Shown: positions 16,912 through 26,605 of the stretch, piece by piece
How positions within the stretch are numbered: the first letter of the stretch is position 1
Layout: each line of letters opens with the position of its first letter
Source of the DNA: an uncultured Bacteroidales bacterium
Lineage (GTDB): Bacteria; Bacteroidota; Bacteroidia; Bacteroidales; Paludibacteraceae
DNA length: 60,591 nucleotides
Direction: 5' to 3'
NCBI GenBank assembly: GCA_902762355.1
Contig: CACWNR010000020.1
Span: 1-60,591 of the forward strand
Notes under the pieces: model-generated
What the model was told of the DNA's origin: nothing
What the model saw: the letters and a program-made list of their open reading frames with translations, nothing else
Databases searched by the model: none
Translations under genes and position numbers: made by a program

Positions 16912-17616
16912 TTAGAGTTGTGCGCCAAGAGCGTTGTACTCTACACCATTTTTACGGATGATGAGTTGACCGTTGCGATAGAACTTCTCAGCCTTAACAG
17001 CTGCGTCAGCGTTCTCGAAACCTTGAGCAGACTCAAAGATGATAGCGTAGATATTGATACCACCAGCTTTGATCTTCGACTCATCGGCCTCAGTGCTACC
17101 AGTACCAACCTCACCATAGGAAAGATCAATAGCACCAGCCTTTACGTTGCAAGTAAATACCGGGAATACTTTTACATTTTCCTTTGTTTGATCTGCCTTA
17201 GTCTCCTCAACATCAATTGCATCTGCATCATTCAGGTTTGCATTTAAGATATCCAAGCCATTCTGGGAGAATGTTAAGGTACGAGCAACAGTACTACTTG
17301 CGCTACGTGCGTGAACGGTAACCTTACCATCAGCCGGTACATTTAATACCATAGAGGACTTAGAACCGCTTGCACCACCAGTTTTAAGACGCATCGTGTC
17401 CTTTGCATAAGCCTGTGCGTTACCAAATCTCTGGGTATTGGCATCAACAGCAAATTTGTTGTTACCATTGCTAATAACCAAAGAAATACCATCTTTCTCG
17501 AAGGTTCTGGTTGCACCAAAATCAGCAGTAGCAATGATCTCCGGGAAATCAAGAGTCTGCGCACTAACTGTCAGAGCTGCGATAGCTGCAGCTGCGAAGA
17601 GGAAAAATTTCTTCAT
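16912..17616 (-). CDS. Secreted protein with C-terminal tail, unknown function
   Basis: The protein has 234 aa with signal peptide MKKFFLFAAAAIAALTVSAQ. The mature part looks like a single beta-sandwich (about 22-195), similar in style to the non-catalytic modules at the start of the 2086-aa protein at 51245, and could bind carbohydrate. It ends in the tail YRNGQLIIRKNGVEYNALG plus AQL, shared with other secreted proteins here. It lies downstream of the pectate lyase gene, and its probable -7 box TAATTTTG (17679-17686) begins with the stop codon of that gene, so it may have its own transcript. A role in pectin binding is inference from position. Confidence 0.8.
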   Translation of the reverse strand: MKKFFLFAAAAIAALTVSAQTLDFPEIIATADFGATRTFEKDGISLVISNGNNKFAVDANTQRFGNAQAYAKDTMRLKTGGASGSKSSMVLNVPADGKVTVHARSASSTVARTLTFSQNGLDILNANLNDADAIDVEETKADQTKENVKVFPVFTCNVKAGAIDLSYGEVGTGSTEADESKIKAGGINIYAIIFESAQGFENADAAVKAEKFYRNGQLIIRKNGVEYNALGAQL

Positions 17617-17678
17617 AATTGTTGAGTTTTAAAAGTTAATATTGTTGTTAATTGTAAAATGCTTTTACAAACACGCTG

Positions 17679-17686
17679 CAAAATTA
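17679..17686 (-). promoter_or_regulatory. Probable -7 box overlapping the PL1 stop codon
   Basis: On the minus strand TAATTTTG begins with the TAA stop of the pectate lyase gene. No clear TTG box lies 19 nt upstream, so the call is weak. Confidence 0.4.
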
Positions 17687-19120
17687 CACCAAATCGTTCA
17701 GGTACACCTCTATATTCATGTACGGCGCCTTAACTGAAGTTTCTTTAGCGTCCATGAAGTTATTCTTGTCCATGCCATGTGCATCCTCCCAAGTATCAGG
17801 GACGCCATCGCCATCTGTATCTGCGGGTTTATCATAGGTTTTATACTCTATCTCACGGCCATGCACATCATCTTGCGAATCTATGAGACCATTAGTAGAA
17901 CCTCTGGAGCCACTGTACGTATATGTTCCATTACGAACCTCATTAACAATCCGCTCATCTATAGCATCCCGATGCAGAGAACAACCGGCCTTCGACAAAA
18001 CTGTTTCATAGGCCTTCTCCGCCGTTTCCTCGTTAGCCAAAGGGGTTAGTCCTTCTGTCCAACGCGAAGAAGCTTTCACGGCATCTGTACGCACCGATGA
18101 GCCTTTCCAGTTATCGGCAGTCACAGAGGATGAACCGTACAAGTAATTGCCTGTCAAGTAGATTTGCGGCGGGATTACAGAGCCTAATGGAGAGCATTTA
18201 TCACAAGATGTCCAAGGTTGTACCAATAGTGATTTGGTACTTGTAGCGGGTCCCGGTTTATAGTAGTTGTTTACGAAATTGATTTTGCGCGCTTCTCCAA
18301 CACCTTCACCACCATAGGCCGGATGACTTCCCCAGTTGTAGACTACATTATTAACATAATCCAGAGGACCGCGATATCCATACGAAACATATTCATGATC
18401 AAAGCGAGGGTTACGGGAGTCATGATGCGCCAATAGGTTATGGTGGAAAGAGGCATTCTTACCTCCCCATATACCTCCATAGCCATGTATTCCTTTCGCA
18501 TGAACAGATTTACGAAGCGACTCCGTAATGAAACAATATTGAACTGTCACATTCGCTACGCCATATACAGAAACACATTCATCGGTTGACCAAGAACAAG
18601 AGCAATGGTCTATCATAATATCCTTATGATACTTGTCTTTCTTTGCGTCAATATTTACGCCCAACGCATCTGCTTCTTGCGCTCTTTCATCTCCTAATCG
18701 GAATCGCAAGAAACGTAATATTACATTATCCGCGTCAATAACCACAGGGTAATTACTAATGCAGATACCATCACCGGGAGCAGACTGTCCAAGAACGGTT
18801 AATTCTCCATTCTTGATTACCATTTCTCCATCTAACTCTATGTTTCCTGAGATGTTAAAAATAACAATTCTTCTCCCTTTTTGATTCAGCGCAAAGCGTA
18901 AGGTTCCCGGTTGAGGATCTGTTACTTCATCTTCTAATGAATTAACGACATAGATGGTGGTTCCACGACCTCCAGTAACATATTTACCTCCGCCATCAGC
19001 GCCCTCAAAAGCCAACACGTCGGTTGGCTCTTGAGGGTTCTCCGGCTCTTCTGTATTGCGACAAGCCATTAAAAGACCTGCAATACATGCTAATAATATT
19101 AATGACGGATACGTTTTCAT
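17684..19120 (-). CDS. Pectate lyase family 1 lipoprotein
   Basis: It cleaves polygalacturonate by beta-elimination. The protein has 478 aa; the signal peptide ends in the lipobox GLLMAC, so it is lipid-anchored and probably displayed on the cell surface. The parallel beta-helix carries PL1 motifs: IMIDHCSCSWSTDECVSVYG for the calcium-site and WSTDE region, and LLAHHDSRNPRFD with the conserved RNPR. The C-terminus has a calcium-binding type repeat, DTDGDGVPDTWEDAHG. It is the third gene of the run susC-susD-PL1 (9 bp after susD). Confidence 0.93.
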   Translation of the reverse strand: MKTYPSLILLACIAGLLMACRNTEEPENPQEPTDVLAFEGADGGGKYVTGGRGTTIYVVNSLEDEVTDPQPGTLRFALNQKGRRIVIFNISGNIELDGEMVIKNGELTVLGQSAPGDGICISNYPVVIDADNVILRFLRFRLGDERAQEADALGVNIDAKKDKYHKDIMIDHCSCSWSTDECVSVYGVANVTVQYCFITESLRKSVHAKGIHGYGGIWGGKNASFHHNLLAHHDSRNPRFDHEYVSYGYRGPLDYVNNVVYNWGSHPAYGGEGVGEARKINFVNNYYKPGPATSTKSLLVQPWTSCDKCSPLGSVIPPQIYLTGNYLYGSSSVTADNWKGSSVRTDAVKASSRWTEGLTPLANEETAEKAYETVLSKAGCSLHRDAIDERIVNEVRNGTYTYSGSRGSTNGLIDSQDDVHGREIEYKTYDKPADTDGDGVPDTWEDAHGMDKNNFMDAKETSVKAPYMNIEVYLNDLV

Positions 19121-19129
19121 AAGTTAATT

Positions 19130-21136
19130 CTAATAGCCGTAATCATTCCAGAGGTTAGGATTCGACGATAAGATGATGGTAAATATCGGCCAATACTGAC
19201 GATTTTCTATTTCACCAGCAACTGTTGCTTTATATAATCTCTTACCAGCCAAAATCGGCGAACCTTCATCCAACCAGAACGACTCTTTCTTTACCCAACC
19301 GCCATTATCGGTTTCACTATTATAGCCGGGAGGATTACCTATTTCATCCAGATTAAGTCCGTAGATATCTGAGATTATGAAAGCCGGGCCACCGGTAGCA
19401 TATGAATCATCGCGCGTAAACTTAACAAATATATACGGGTTCATGTGTCCGTAGTAATCCGTGCCGGTCATGTCAAAGATATAATTACCGTCGCTATCTT
19501 TTCCGCGCGAACTATTGGCTCCAAACAACTCAAATACTTCTTCTGCTTTTGTCATCTTCGAGCCAAATACGCCCCAACGCATCAAATCGTACTTACGAAT
19601 ATGCTCTCCTGCGAATTCCTTAGCACGCTCCATCATAATGGTATCCATCGTCAGATTGGTCACATCATGTTTAGTATCTCCGTACGCACGCTGACGAACC
19701 AAATTAAAGATGGTAGTAGCCGGCCATTTACCTTTATAGTTCGGTGCATCGTTATTTATACCGCCAATCATCGCCTCTGCGTACATCAAGAGGATATCCG
19801 AATAACGCATAATCGGGATATTCAAACCATCATCATCATTGGTAACATCATAAGTTAACCACTCATAACGGAATTTAGCCAAATAGAACTTATTAGAAGC
19901 ATCCGGTTTCTGATATAAAACTGGAGTACTTCCCAGCGAATCGCCTGTCGATTTCGTTATGTACGCATTGTCATCATTACGATAATCCCACTCATACGGA
20001 GCAATTGTCACCCATTTGCGGGTGTCTTTTGCATCAAACGAGAACACAAATTGAGGGGTCAGTGATATTTTAGCGTTACTTTTGCTCGTAGCCGTTGTAT
20101 GCGACAAATGAGACAACGCTCTCTTGTTTACATACAAGCCCATACGATTCAGGAACTGACCACGTACATTGTTATTGAACGGGATTTCCCACAGCGTCTC
20201 CGTTCTGCCATAGGCTCTCTCATTGGCACAAATATTTCTGAAGACATCCTCGTAATTTTTCAGCAATTTGCCTCCCACATTGGCACCATCATGGTCAATA
20301 ACCATTTCGGTATATTTAACGGCCTCACCGAGCAGTTCGCTACGGAGCGCACCATCTTTTGTATTCGGTTGAACGCTGTAAGGCGCACCGCCACCTACGA
20401 TCCATACATCCGGACGCAATGCCAATCCTGCATAAACCAAGTCTACTCGAGCTAATAAACCGCAAGCAAACTGTTTATTGATACGCTCTACATTATTTTT
20501 GGCATTACCCCAAGGGATATCTTGCGAGAAAGGCATCAGTTCGATTGCCTTGCGCAAGTCTACGCGCAGTTTGTCATAAATTTTATTACGATCTTCCTTT
20601 GTTACATAGACTGCTTCGGTCGTGTTCACATCAAGAGATTTGAATGAATATGGAACATCGCCCCATAACTTCGTCATCTCATAATACAACCAAGCACGCA
20701 ATGTCAGCGCTTCTCCCCATAAATAACGAATATTTACATCGGCTGTATCACCGTATTGCTCGATGCCATCGATACACAGGTTAGCTCGCTCAATAGCACT
20801 TGTCAAATAAGACCACGGGTTTTTGTCCTTAGCAATCAAGTCACCATTACTATCGCCATCCTTCGTCATGGAATAATCGGTGTAATCATTTTCACCATTA
20901 TGCCATTCGATATCCGTATTATAGGATACCCAGTAGGTTCCCAGACGTGTACGATAGGAGTTTTGCTCTCCCAGGATATTGTAGATTCCGGCTATAACCT
21001 GCTCCGTTTCACGAGCAGAGGAGAACACGCTCGCCTCGTCCATAGCAGACGGAGAGTCGGTTGAGAAGAAACCGTCTTTGCAACCTGCCATCATAACAGA
21101 TGCCGTTGCTAAAATTAAAATTTGTATCTTTTTCAT
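19130..21136 (-). CDS. SusD/RagB-family glycan-binding lipoprotein
   Basis: The protein has 668 aa; the signal peptide ends in SVMMAGC. SusD proteins form the lid of the SusC channel and bind oligosaccharide on the outer face. The N-terminal SusD-like segment (SAMDEASVFSSARETEQVIAG), the TPR-like helices (NVERINKQFACGLLARVDL) and the typical C-terminal block (RYSDILLMYAEAMI, then RERAKEFAGEH-like MERAKEFAGEHIRKYDLMRW) are present. It starts 20 bp after susC. With PL1 and GH28 alongside, the ligand is probably a pectic oligosaccharide. Confidence 0.95.
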   Translation of the reverse strand: MKKIQILILATASVMMAGCKDGFFSTDSPSAMDEASVFSSARETEQVIAGIYNILGEQNSYRTRLGTYWVSYNTDIEWHNGENDYTDYSMTKDGDSNGDLIAKDKNPWSYLTSAIERANLCIDGIEQYGDTADVNIRYLWGEALTLRAWLYYEMTKLWGDVPYSFKSLDVNTTEAVYVTKEDRNKIYDKLRVDLRKAIELMPFSQDIPWGNAKNNVERINKQFACGLLARVDLVYAGLALRPDVWIVGGGAPYSVQPNTKDGALRSELLGEAVKYTEMVIDHDGANVGGKLLKNYEDVFRNICANERAYGRTETLWEIPFNNNVRGQFLNRMGLYVNKRALSHLSHTTATSKSNAKISLTPQFVFSFDAKDTRKWVTIAPYEWDYRNDDNAYITKSTGDSLGSTPVLYQKPDASNKFYLAKFRYEWLTYDVTNDDDGLNIPIMRYSDILLMYAEAMIGGINNDAPNYKGKWPATTIFNLVRQRAYGDTKHDVTNLTMDTIMMERAKEFAGEHIRKYDLMRWGVFGSKMTKAEEVFELFGANSSRGKDSDGNYIFDMTGTDYYGHMNPYIFVKFTRDDSYATGGPAFIISDIYGLNLDEIGNPPGYNSETDNGGWVKKESFWLDEGSPILAGKRLYKATVAGEIENRQYWPIFTIILSSNPNLWNDYGY

Positions 21137-21156
21137 AAGACTAATGATTTTCTATA

Positions 21157-24100
21157 TTAGAATGCAAGATTAAAACCAACGTTTATACCACGAGTACGCG
21201 GATAAGCGGAATAGTCTACACCGGTAAGCATCGGGTTCTTACTGCTATAAACATCCACCTCTGGGTCAAAGCCTGAATACTTGGTAATCGTAAACAGGTT
21301 ACTTACCTGAACGTAAATACGGCACTTCGTGATATAGGCCTTACTGATCCATTTATCCGGCAGAGAATAACCGAGCGTCAATTGGTTCAAACGAAGGAAT
21401 GAACCATCCTCAACCGCATAATCCGTTACTACATAAGCAGCTGCATAAGGAGACCAGATTTTCGCTCCAGCATTATCTGCATCCAGTTGTTGTGTCATTT
21501 GCTCAATGGTCATACCTTGGCCAAGGTATTTAACAACCAAGTCATTACCATTCTCATCAAACATAGAATAGCGGTTGCCATAATTCATCTCGGTCAGCAA
21601 GTTACGGTACGACGTTTTGGTTCCTGTATTAGTAACCGTTGTAAAGTCAACTTTGTTGAGGTTTAGCACCTTATTACCAATTGAATAGGTGAAGTTTGCA
21701 CCCAAGTCAACCATACCCCAGTTCTTTCCACTGATATTAAAGTTCAGCGAGAAACCACCTTGACAGATAGGCATCGTATTGCCTAATTTCACTCTGTCTC
21801 GCTCATCGATTTTTCCATCTCCGTTTTGATCTTTCAGTTTGATCATACCCGGATACGGATTCTTCATCGACTCGTGTGGCTGAACGACGCCATACGTAGC
21901 GTAGTCCTTCAATGTCCACTCACGTCGAGCAGTGGTACCTCCCTTGGTATTGATAAAATCAGAAGCCTGATACCAGCCGTCGGTCACGTAGCCATAAATA
22001 TCGCCGACGAGACCACCCGGATATACGTAGAACTCATTATACGTAATGGAAGAAGTAGAGAATGCACTGGTTGCAGCCGGCATTTCTGCTACACCACCTA
22101 AATCCGTAATTTTCATCTGACTTGCAGCGATGTTGGCACTGATGGTTAAGTTGTAATTCAAATTACCAGAGCGCTTATCTAAAGCGACACCGGTGACAGA
22201 GAATTCAACACCCTTGCTTTGAGTCGATCCGATATTACGATATTGATAGTTATATCCGGAAGAAAGCGGATACAACACGATCAGATCCTTGGTCGTATTC
22301 AAATATAAATCTAACGATCCGCTCAAGCGTTGATTAAAGAATCCGTAATCAAGACCCAGGTCACGCGTAATCGTAGTCTCCCATTTCAAGTTCGGGTTCG
22401 CTGCAATTCTCTTACTACCGCCCACCGTCAACATCGTGTTAAAACCAGACCACCATTGTGCAGCAGCCTCACCGGCTGTGCCAGACAAGAAGTCAGAATG
22501 CAGATATCCAAGATCTACGTTGTTATTACCTGCTGTACCATAACTGAAACGAAGTTTCAACTGTGATAACCAACTACGAGCAGATTCCATGAAATCTTCT
22601 TCTGCAATATTCCATGCAATTGCAGCAGACGGGAAATAGCCCCATTGATTACTCCTAGAGAAACGAGTCGAACCATCTGCACGGAATGTGAGAGATGCAT
22701 AGTAACGACTTCTATAGTTATAGTCTGCGCGGGCAAAGAAAGACAACATATTATCCGTTGGCATGATATAATTCGTATAAGAAGTTGAGGTGCAATTGGA
22801 CAAATGATTAAACACCTCCTGACCTTTATACTTACCCTCATATCCGATACCGGTCATCGTACGTTCCTCTCCTTTACGCATTATAATTTCCTCACCGATT
22901 GTCACATTCAGATTATGGTGTTCCTTAACGGTTTGTGCATAATTGAAGGTGTTGGTTTGGCGGAACTGCGATTCGTATTCCATTGTCTGCATGGCAATAC
23001 TATTACCTCTTGTATAGGTACGAGCCATATAAGTAGTCGGACCATAGAAGCGGTTTGTATTCGTACGCTTATAGTTATAACCTATTTCAGCACGCAATGT
23101 AAAGTATTTAGCAAACTTATAGGAAATGTAACCATTTAAATCCAATTTCTGATCCTTTTTGAATTTATAGTTATCGTCGATAGTTAGCAGCGGATTATAC
23201 AATCCTCCGTACGAATCTTCATCATCCAAAGACTCAGCATCTTTTGAATACAGGGTTACCGGAGTATAAACGACCGAGTTACGAACACGCGATTCGGAAG
23301 TAGAACCTGCGTCTTTCGTTGTATTAGAACCTGCTCCATTCACTCTCGTATCCGAATAACGAGTATTGAACGATATATTCATGTTCTTAATCGGTTTAAA
23401 CTTGGCCTTCAAAGAGATATTATCACGGCTATAATCCGAACCGTACATAATCGCCTTGTTATCAATGCGGTTATAACTTATGTTGAAATTGGCATTCTTA
23501 TTACCACCGTTGATACTAAATGAATGGTTGGAGTCAAAACCGGTTCTTCCAAATGTCTCGTCCTGCCAATTTGTTCTTTCTAAGCTATTCGCACCTTCGA
23601 GCATTTTGGCAATATCATAGCTGTCACCGCTCTTCCATCCTTCGATAAAATACGGTGCAAATTTATCGTCCATTTTAGCCGAACCTTCTCTCAAATAGGC
23701 ATTCTCATACTGCAACAGCATAAAATTCCTATTATCCATCACATCCAACATCTTGGTGATTTTCTTCCAGCCCACATAACCTGAATAGGTAAAATGGAAC
23801 TGCATTTTATCATCAGCCTCATTAATAGTAGCATCCTTGGTCGTAATGATAATTACACCGTTAGCTCCTTGCGCACCGTAGATAGCAGTTGCAGCAGCAT
23901 CTTTCAAAACGTCCATCGAAGCGATATCGCTCGGAGCAATATCCGAAATACTGGAAACAGGGAAACCGTCCACGATATACAACGGGTCATTACTTTGGGT
24001 CAGCGATGTACCACCACGTACACGGACTTTTACTTCAGCATCCGGAGCTCCATCTGCTGCCATTACCGACACACCTGCCAATTTACCTTGCAAAGCCTCG

Positions 24101-24519
24101 GCTGCGTTTGCAACCGGTACATCCTTGATCTGATCTGCACTTACAGAGGATACTGCCGTCACCAAGTCACGTTTCTTGGTCGTACCATAACCGGTAACCA
24201 CCACTTCTTCGAGCACCTCGGTGTTCTCACTCAGTACTACGTTCATCACATCGCCCGTGATATTCAACTCCTGCGTCTGCATACCGATGTAGGAGAAGAT
24301 AAGCACTTTAGCGTCATCCGGCACATCGAGGGTATAATTACCGTCGAAATCCGTCACTGTACCAATCGTGGTACCCTTTACCACTACGGAAGCCGAGATA
24401 ATCGTCTCTCCCGTCGGGTCTTTTACTGTTCCGCTAACCACACGTGCCTCAGCCGCCATGCCTACAAAAAGCAAAGCTGCGAGCATCATGGTACGAAACA
24501 TACTGACATTGAGTTTCAT
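21157..24519 (-). CDS. SusC/RagA-family TonB-dependent outer membrane transporter
   Basis: The protein has 1120 aa and imports glycans using energy from TonB. It has a signal peptide, an N-terminal carboxypeptidase-regulatory-like domain (VSGTVKDPTGETIISASVVV), the TonB-box region EEVVVTGYGTTKKRDLVTAV, the plug (YIVDGFPVSSISDIAPSDI), and a long barrel ending in GINVGFNLAF with the terminal Phe. It is the first gene of the locus; its -7 box TAATTTTG is at 24600-24607 on the minus strand. The substrate is inferred from the pectinases. Confidence 0.97.
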   Translation of the reverse strand: MKLNVSMFRTMMLAALLFVGMAAEARVVSGTVKDPTGETIISASVVVKGTTIGTVTDFDGNYTLDVPDDAKVLIFSYIGMQTQELNITGDVMNVVLSENTEVLEEVVVTGYGTTKKRDLVTAVSSVSADQIKDVPVANAAEALQGKLAGVSVMAADGAPDAEVKVRVRGGTSLTQSNDPLYIVDGFPVSSISDIAPSDIASMDVLKDAAATAIYGAQGANGVIIITTKDATINEADDKMQFHFTYSGYVGWKKITKMLDVMDNRNFMLLQYENAYLREGSAKMDDKFAPYFIEGWKSGDSYDIAKMLEGANSLERTNWQDETFGRTGFDSNHSFSINGGNKNANFNISYNRIDNKAIMYGSDYSRDNISLKAKFKPIKNMNISFNTRYSDTRVNGAGSNTTKDAGSTSESRVRNSVVYTPVTLYSKDAESLDDEDSYGGLYNPLLTIDDNYKFKKDQKLDLNGYISYKFAKYFTLRAEIGYNYKRTNTNRFYGPTTYMARTYTRGNSIAMQTMEYESQFRQTNTFNYAQTVKEHHNLNVTIGEEIIMRKGEERTMTGIGYEGKYKGQEVFNHLSNCTSTSYTNYIMPTDNMLSFFARADYNYRSRYYASLTFRADGSTRFSRSNQWGYFPSAAIAWNIAEEDFMESARSWLSQLKLRFSYGTAGNNNVDLGYLHSDFLSGTAGEAAAQWWSGFNTMLTVGGSKRIAANPNLKWETTITRDLGLDYGFFNQRLSGSLDLYLNTTKDLIVLYPLSSGYNYQYRNIGSTQSKGVEFSVTGVALDKRSGNLNYNLTISANIAASQMKITDLGGVAEMPAATSAFSTSSITYNEFYVYPGGLVGDIYGYVTDGWYQASDFINTKGGTTARREWTLKDYATYGVVQPHESMKNPYPGMIKLKDQNGDGKIDERDRVKLGNTMPICQGGFSLNFNISGKNWGMVDLGANFTYSIGNKVLNLNKVDFTTVTNTGTKTSYRNLLTEMNYGNRYSMFDENGNDLVVKYLGQGMTIEQMTQQLDADNAGAKIWSPYAAAYVVTDYAVEDGSFLRLNQLTLGYSLPDKWISKAYITKCRIYVQVSNLFTITKYSGFDPEVDVYSSKNPMLTGVDYSAYPRTRGINVGFNLAF

Positions 24520-24599
24520 AAAAAGATTTTGTTTGTTGATATTAAGTTAAATGATTTGTGCTCCCTATTAACGCGCATATACGCGAAACATTTCGGCTG

Positions 24600-24607
24600 C
24601 AAAATTA
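24600..24607 (-). promoter_or_regulatory. Probable susC -7 box
   Basis: TAATTTTG on the minus strand, 81 nt before the susC ATG. No convincing TTG box lies 19 nt upstream, as at other regulated promoters in the window. The leader contains CGCGTATATGCGCG (24572-24585), a palindrome. Confidence 0.5.
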
Positions 24608-24676
24608 CACAAAAAACGCCAATCTTTTGTGGAAAAATTGACGTAATTACTACATAAATATGCTTTTTTGCTAACT

Positions 24677-26602
24677 TTACTTGTCAAAAGGCTCCCTATA
24701 GGTGCAACCTTCCCGCCATCTGGAACATCCGTATTGGGTATTTCCACGGATGATCAGGCCTTGGCGACAAACGGGACAAAGCATACCCGCCTTGTTACTT
24801 TTGACATCGCGCACGACGCCGGAAGTCATCTCTTTGAGTTCCACCAGGAAATCCTGCGCCGTATATTCACCGCGCTCTATCTCACGCAGTTTTTTCTCCC
24901 ACAGACCGGTTAGTTCTGCCGACTTCAGCAGCGGAGAGATGATGAGATGAATGAGGTTGATTCCTGTCTCCGTAGCGCGCAGGGACTTGCCTTGCTTGAC
25001 GATATACTTGCGCTGATAGAGTTTCTCAATGATGGCCGCACGCGTAGATGGACGACCGATACCGTTCTCCTTCATCGCCTCGCGCAGTTCATCGTTCTCG
25101 ACCGTCTTACCTGCCGTCTCCATGGCGCGAAGCAGCGTAGCCTCGGTATAGTACTTCGGCGGCGTAGTGGTTTTCTCTTTGAGCACGGGCTCGTGGGGTC
25201 CGCTCTCACCTTTCACAAAAGCAGGAAGGGATTTGGAATTCTCAGAATTATCAGAATTATCAGCGTTTTCTGAATTATCAGATTCTTCTGCGCCAAACAC
25301 TACGCGCCAACCGGGTTTCAAGACCTCACGACCGGTGACCTTGAAATCGATCTCGCCGGCTTTGGCCATCACAGTGGTGTTGCTCACTTCGCAATCGGGA
25401 TAGAACACCGCAATGAAATGCAGCGCCACGAGATCGTAGACTTTCTTCTCATCTGCCGTCATATTATCCGGGCGTTGTCCGGTAGGAATGATGGCATGGT
25501 GGTCGGTCACTTTCTTGTTATCGAACACCTTCTTGGATTTCGGCAGTTTGGCGCCGATGAGCGGTGCCACCTGCGGGAAATAGTCCTTGATGCCGTTCAG
25601 TGTACTCGGCACTTTGGGATAGATATCGTCGCTCAGATAGGTCGTGTCTACACGCGGATAGGTCGTGAGGCGTTTCTCATAGAGCGATTGGATTAGTTGG
25701 AGCGTTTGCTCCGCCGAGAAAGAATATTTCTTATTGCAATCGACTTGCAGAGAGGTCAAGTCATACAGTTTGGGCGCGTACTCCGTACCTTTCTTCTTCT
25801 CCACGCTCGTGATCGTCAGCGGCAGATCTTTGATGCTGTTCACCAATTCCTGTCCCTGCTCCTCACTCGTGATGGCGTACTCGCCGTCTTCGACGGGCAT
25901 CTGGGCACTAAACAACGTATCGCGGTAGTTGGTCTTGAGTTCCCAATAGGTACGCGGCACGAAGTTCTCTATCTCTGCCTGCCTTTTGACCACCAGCGCG
26001 AGTGTCGGCGTCTGGACACGTCCCACGGACAGCACTTGCCGATCTTTCCCGCTCCCGCGTGCGTACCTTATAGTATACGCGCGCGTGGCGTTCATGCCGA
26101 GCAACCAATCACCGATGGCGCGCATCATACCTGCTTCGTACAGGTGCTGGTACTCCGATTGGTCCTTGAGTTGCTGAAATCCGTCGCGGATAGCCTCTTC
26201 GGTCAGCGAGTTCACCCACAGGCGCTTCACCGGACACTTACACCCGGCCTGCTGGTACACCCAGCGCTGGATCAACTCTCCTTCCTGCCCGGCATCACCG
26301 CAGTTAATGACTTCGTCGGCTTGGTCGATCAGGTTCTTGATGACATTGAATTGTTTGTGTACGCCGGCATCGCCGAACACCTTGATAGAGAAACGCGGCG
26401 GAATCATCGGCAGCGAACTCAGCGTCCATGCCTTCCACTGCTCCGTATATTCCTGCGGGTCGAGCAACGCGCACAGATGGCCGAACGTCCAGGTGACCTG
26501 GTATCCGTTGCCTTCGAAATAGCCGTCGTGCTTTTGCTTAGCGCCCAGCACATTGGCTATATACGCGCCCACCGAGGGTTTCTCTGCTACACAAACAATC
26601 AT
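24677..26602 (-). CDS. topB: DNA topoisomerase III (TopB)
   Basis: A type IA topoisomerase of 641 aa. The Toprim domain is at the N-terminus (MIVCVAEKPSVGAYIANVLG). The catalytic Tyr is in RLTTYPRVDTTYLS near residue 315, with GRVQTPTLALVVKRQ in the DNA-binding part. The C-terminus carries one four-Cys zinc ribbon (CPVC...C...C, ending CTYREPFDK). In the linker near residue 440 the peptide SDNSENADNSDNSENS is encoded by GATAATTCTGA-type micro-repeats (25236-25290). It starts three bases after wzc and belongs to that transcription run, an unusual partner for polysaccharide export. Many Bacteroidetes topB copies are on mobile DNA; nothing else mobile is seen here. Confidence 0.94.
   Translation of the reverse strand: MIVCVAEKPSVGAYIANVLGAKQKHDGYFEGNGYQVTWTFGHLCALLDPQEYTEQWKAWTLSSLPMIPPRFSIKVFGDAGVHKQFNVIKNLIDQADEVINCGDAGQEGELIQRWVYQQAGCKCPVKRLWVNSLTEEAIRDGFQQLKDQSEYQHLYEAGMMRAIGDWLLGMNATRAYTIRYARGSGKDRQVLSVGRVQTPTLALVVKRQAEIENFVPRTYWELKTNYRDTLFSAQMPVEDGEYAITSEEQGQELVNSIKDLPLTITSVEKKKGTEYAPKLYDLTSLQVDCNKKYSFSAEQTLQLIQSLYEKRLTTYPRVDTTYLSDDIYPKVPSTLNGIKDYFPQVAPLIGAKLPKSKKVFDNKKVTDHHAIIPTGQRPDNMTADEKKVYDLVALHFIAVFYPDCEVSNTTVMAKAGEIDFKVTGREVLKPGWRVVFGAEESDNSENADNSDNSENSKSLPAFVKGESGPHEPVLKEKTTTPPKYYTEATLLRAMETAGKTVENDELREAMKENGIGRPSTRAAIIEKLYQRKYIVKQGKSLRATETGINLIHLIISPLLKSAELTGLWEKKLREIERGEYTAQDFLVELKEMTSGVVRDVKSNKAGMLCPVCRQGLIIRGNTQYGCSRWREGCTYREPFDK
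25236..25290 (-). repeat. Micro-repeat inside topB
   Basis: About five imperfect copies of GATAATTCTGA (minus strand), in frame, encode a Ser/Asp/Asn/Glu linker. Confidence 0.7.
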
Positions 26603-26605
26603 AGA

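Noticed and set aside
24572-24585. CGCGTATATGCGCG in the susC leader as another promoter box of the TTGCATATATGCAA type
   Set aside because: It lies downstream of the -7 box and lacks TTG and the 19-nt spacing; kept only as a palindrome of unknown role.
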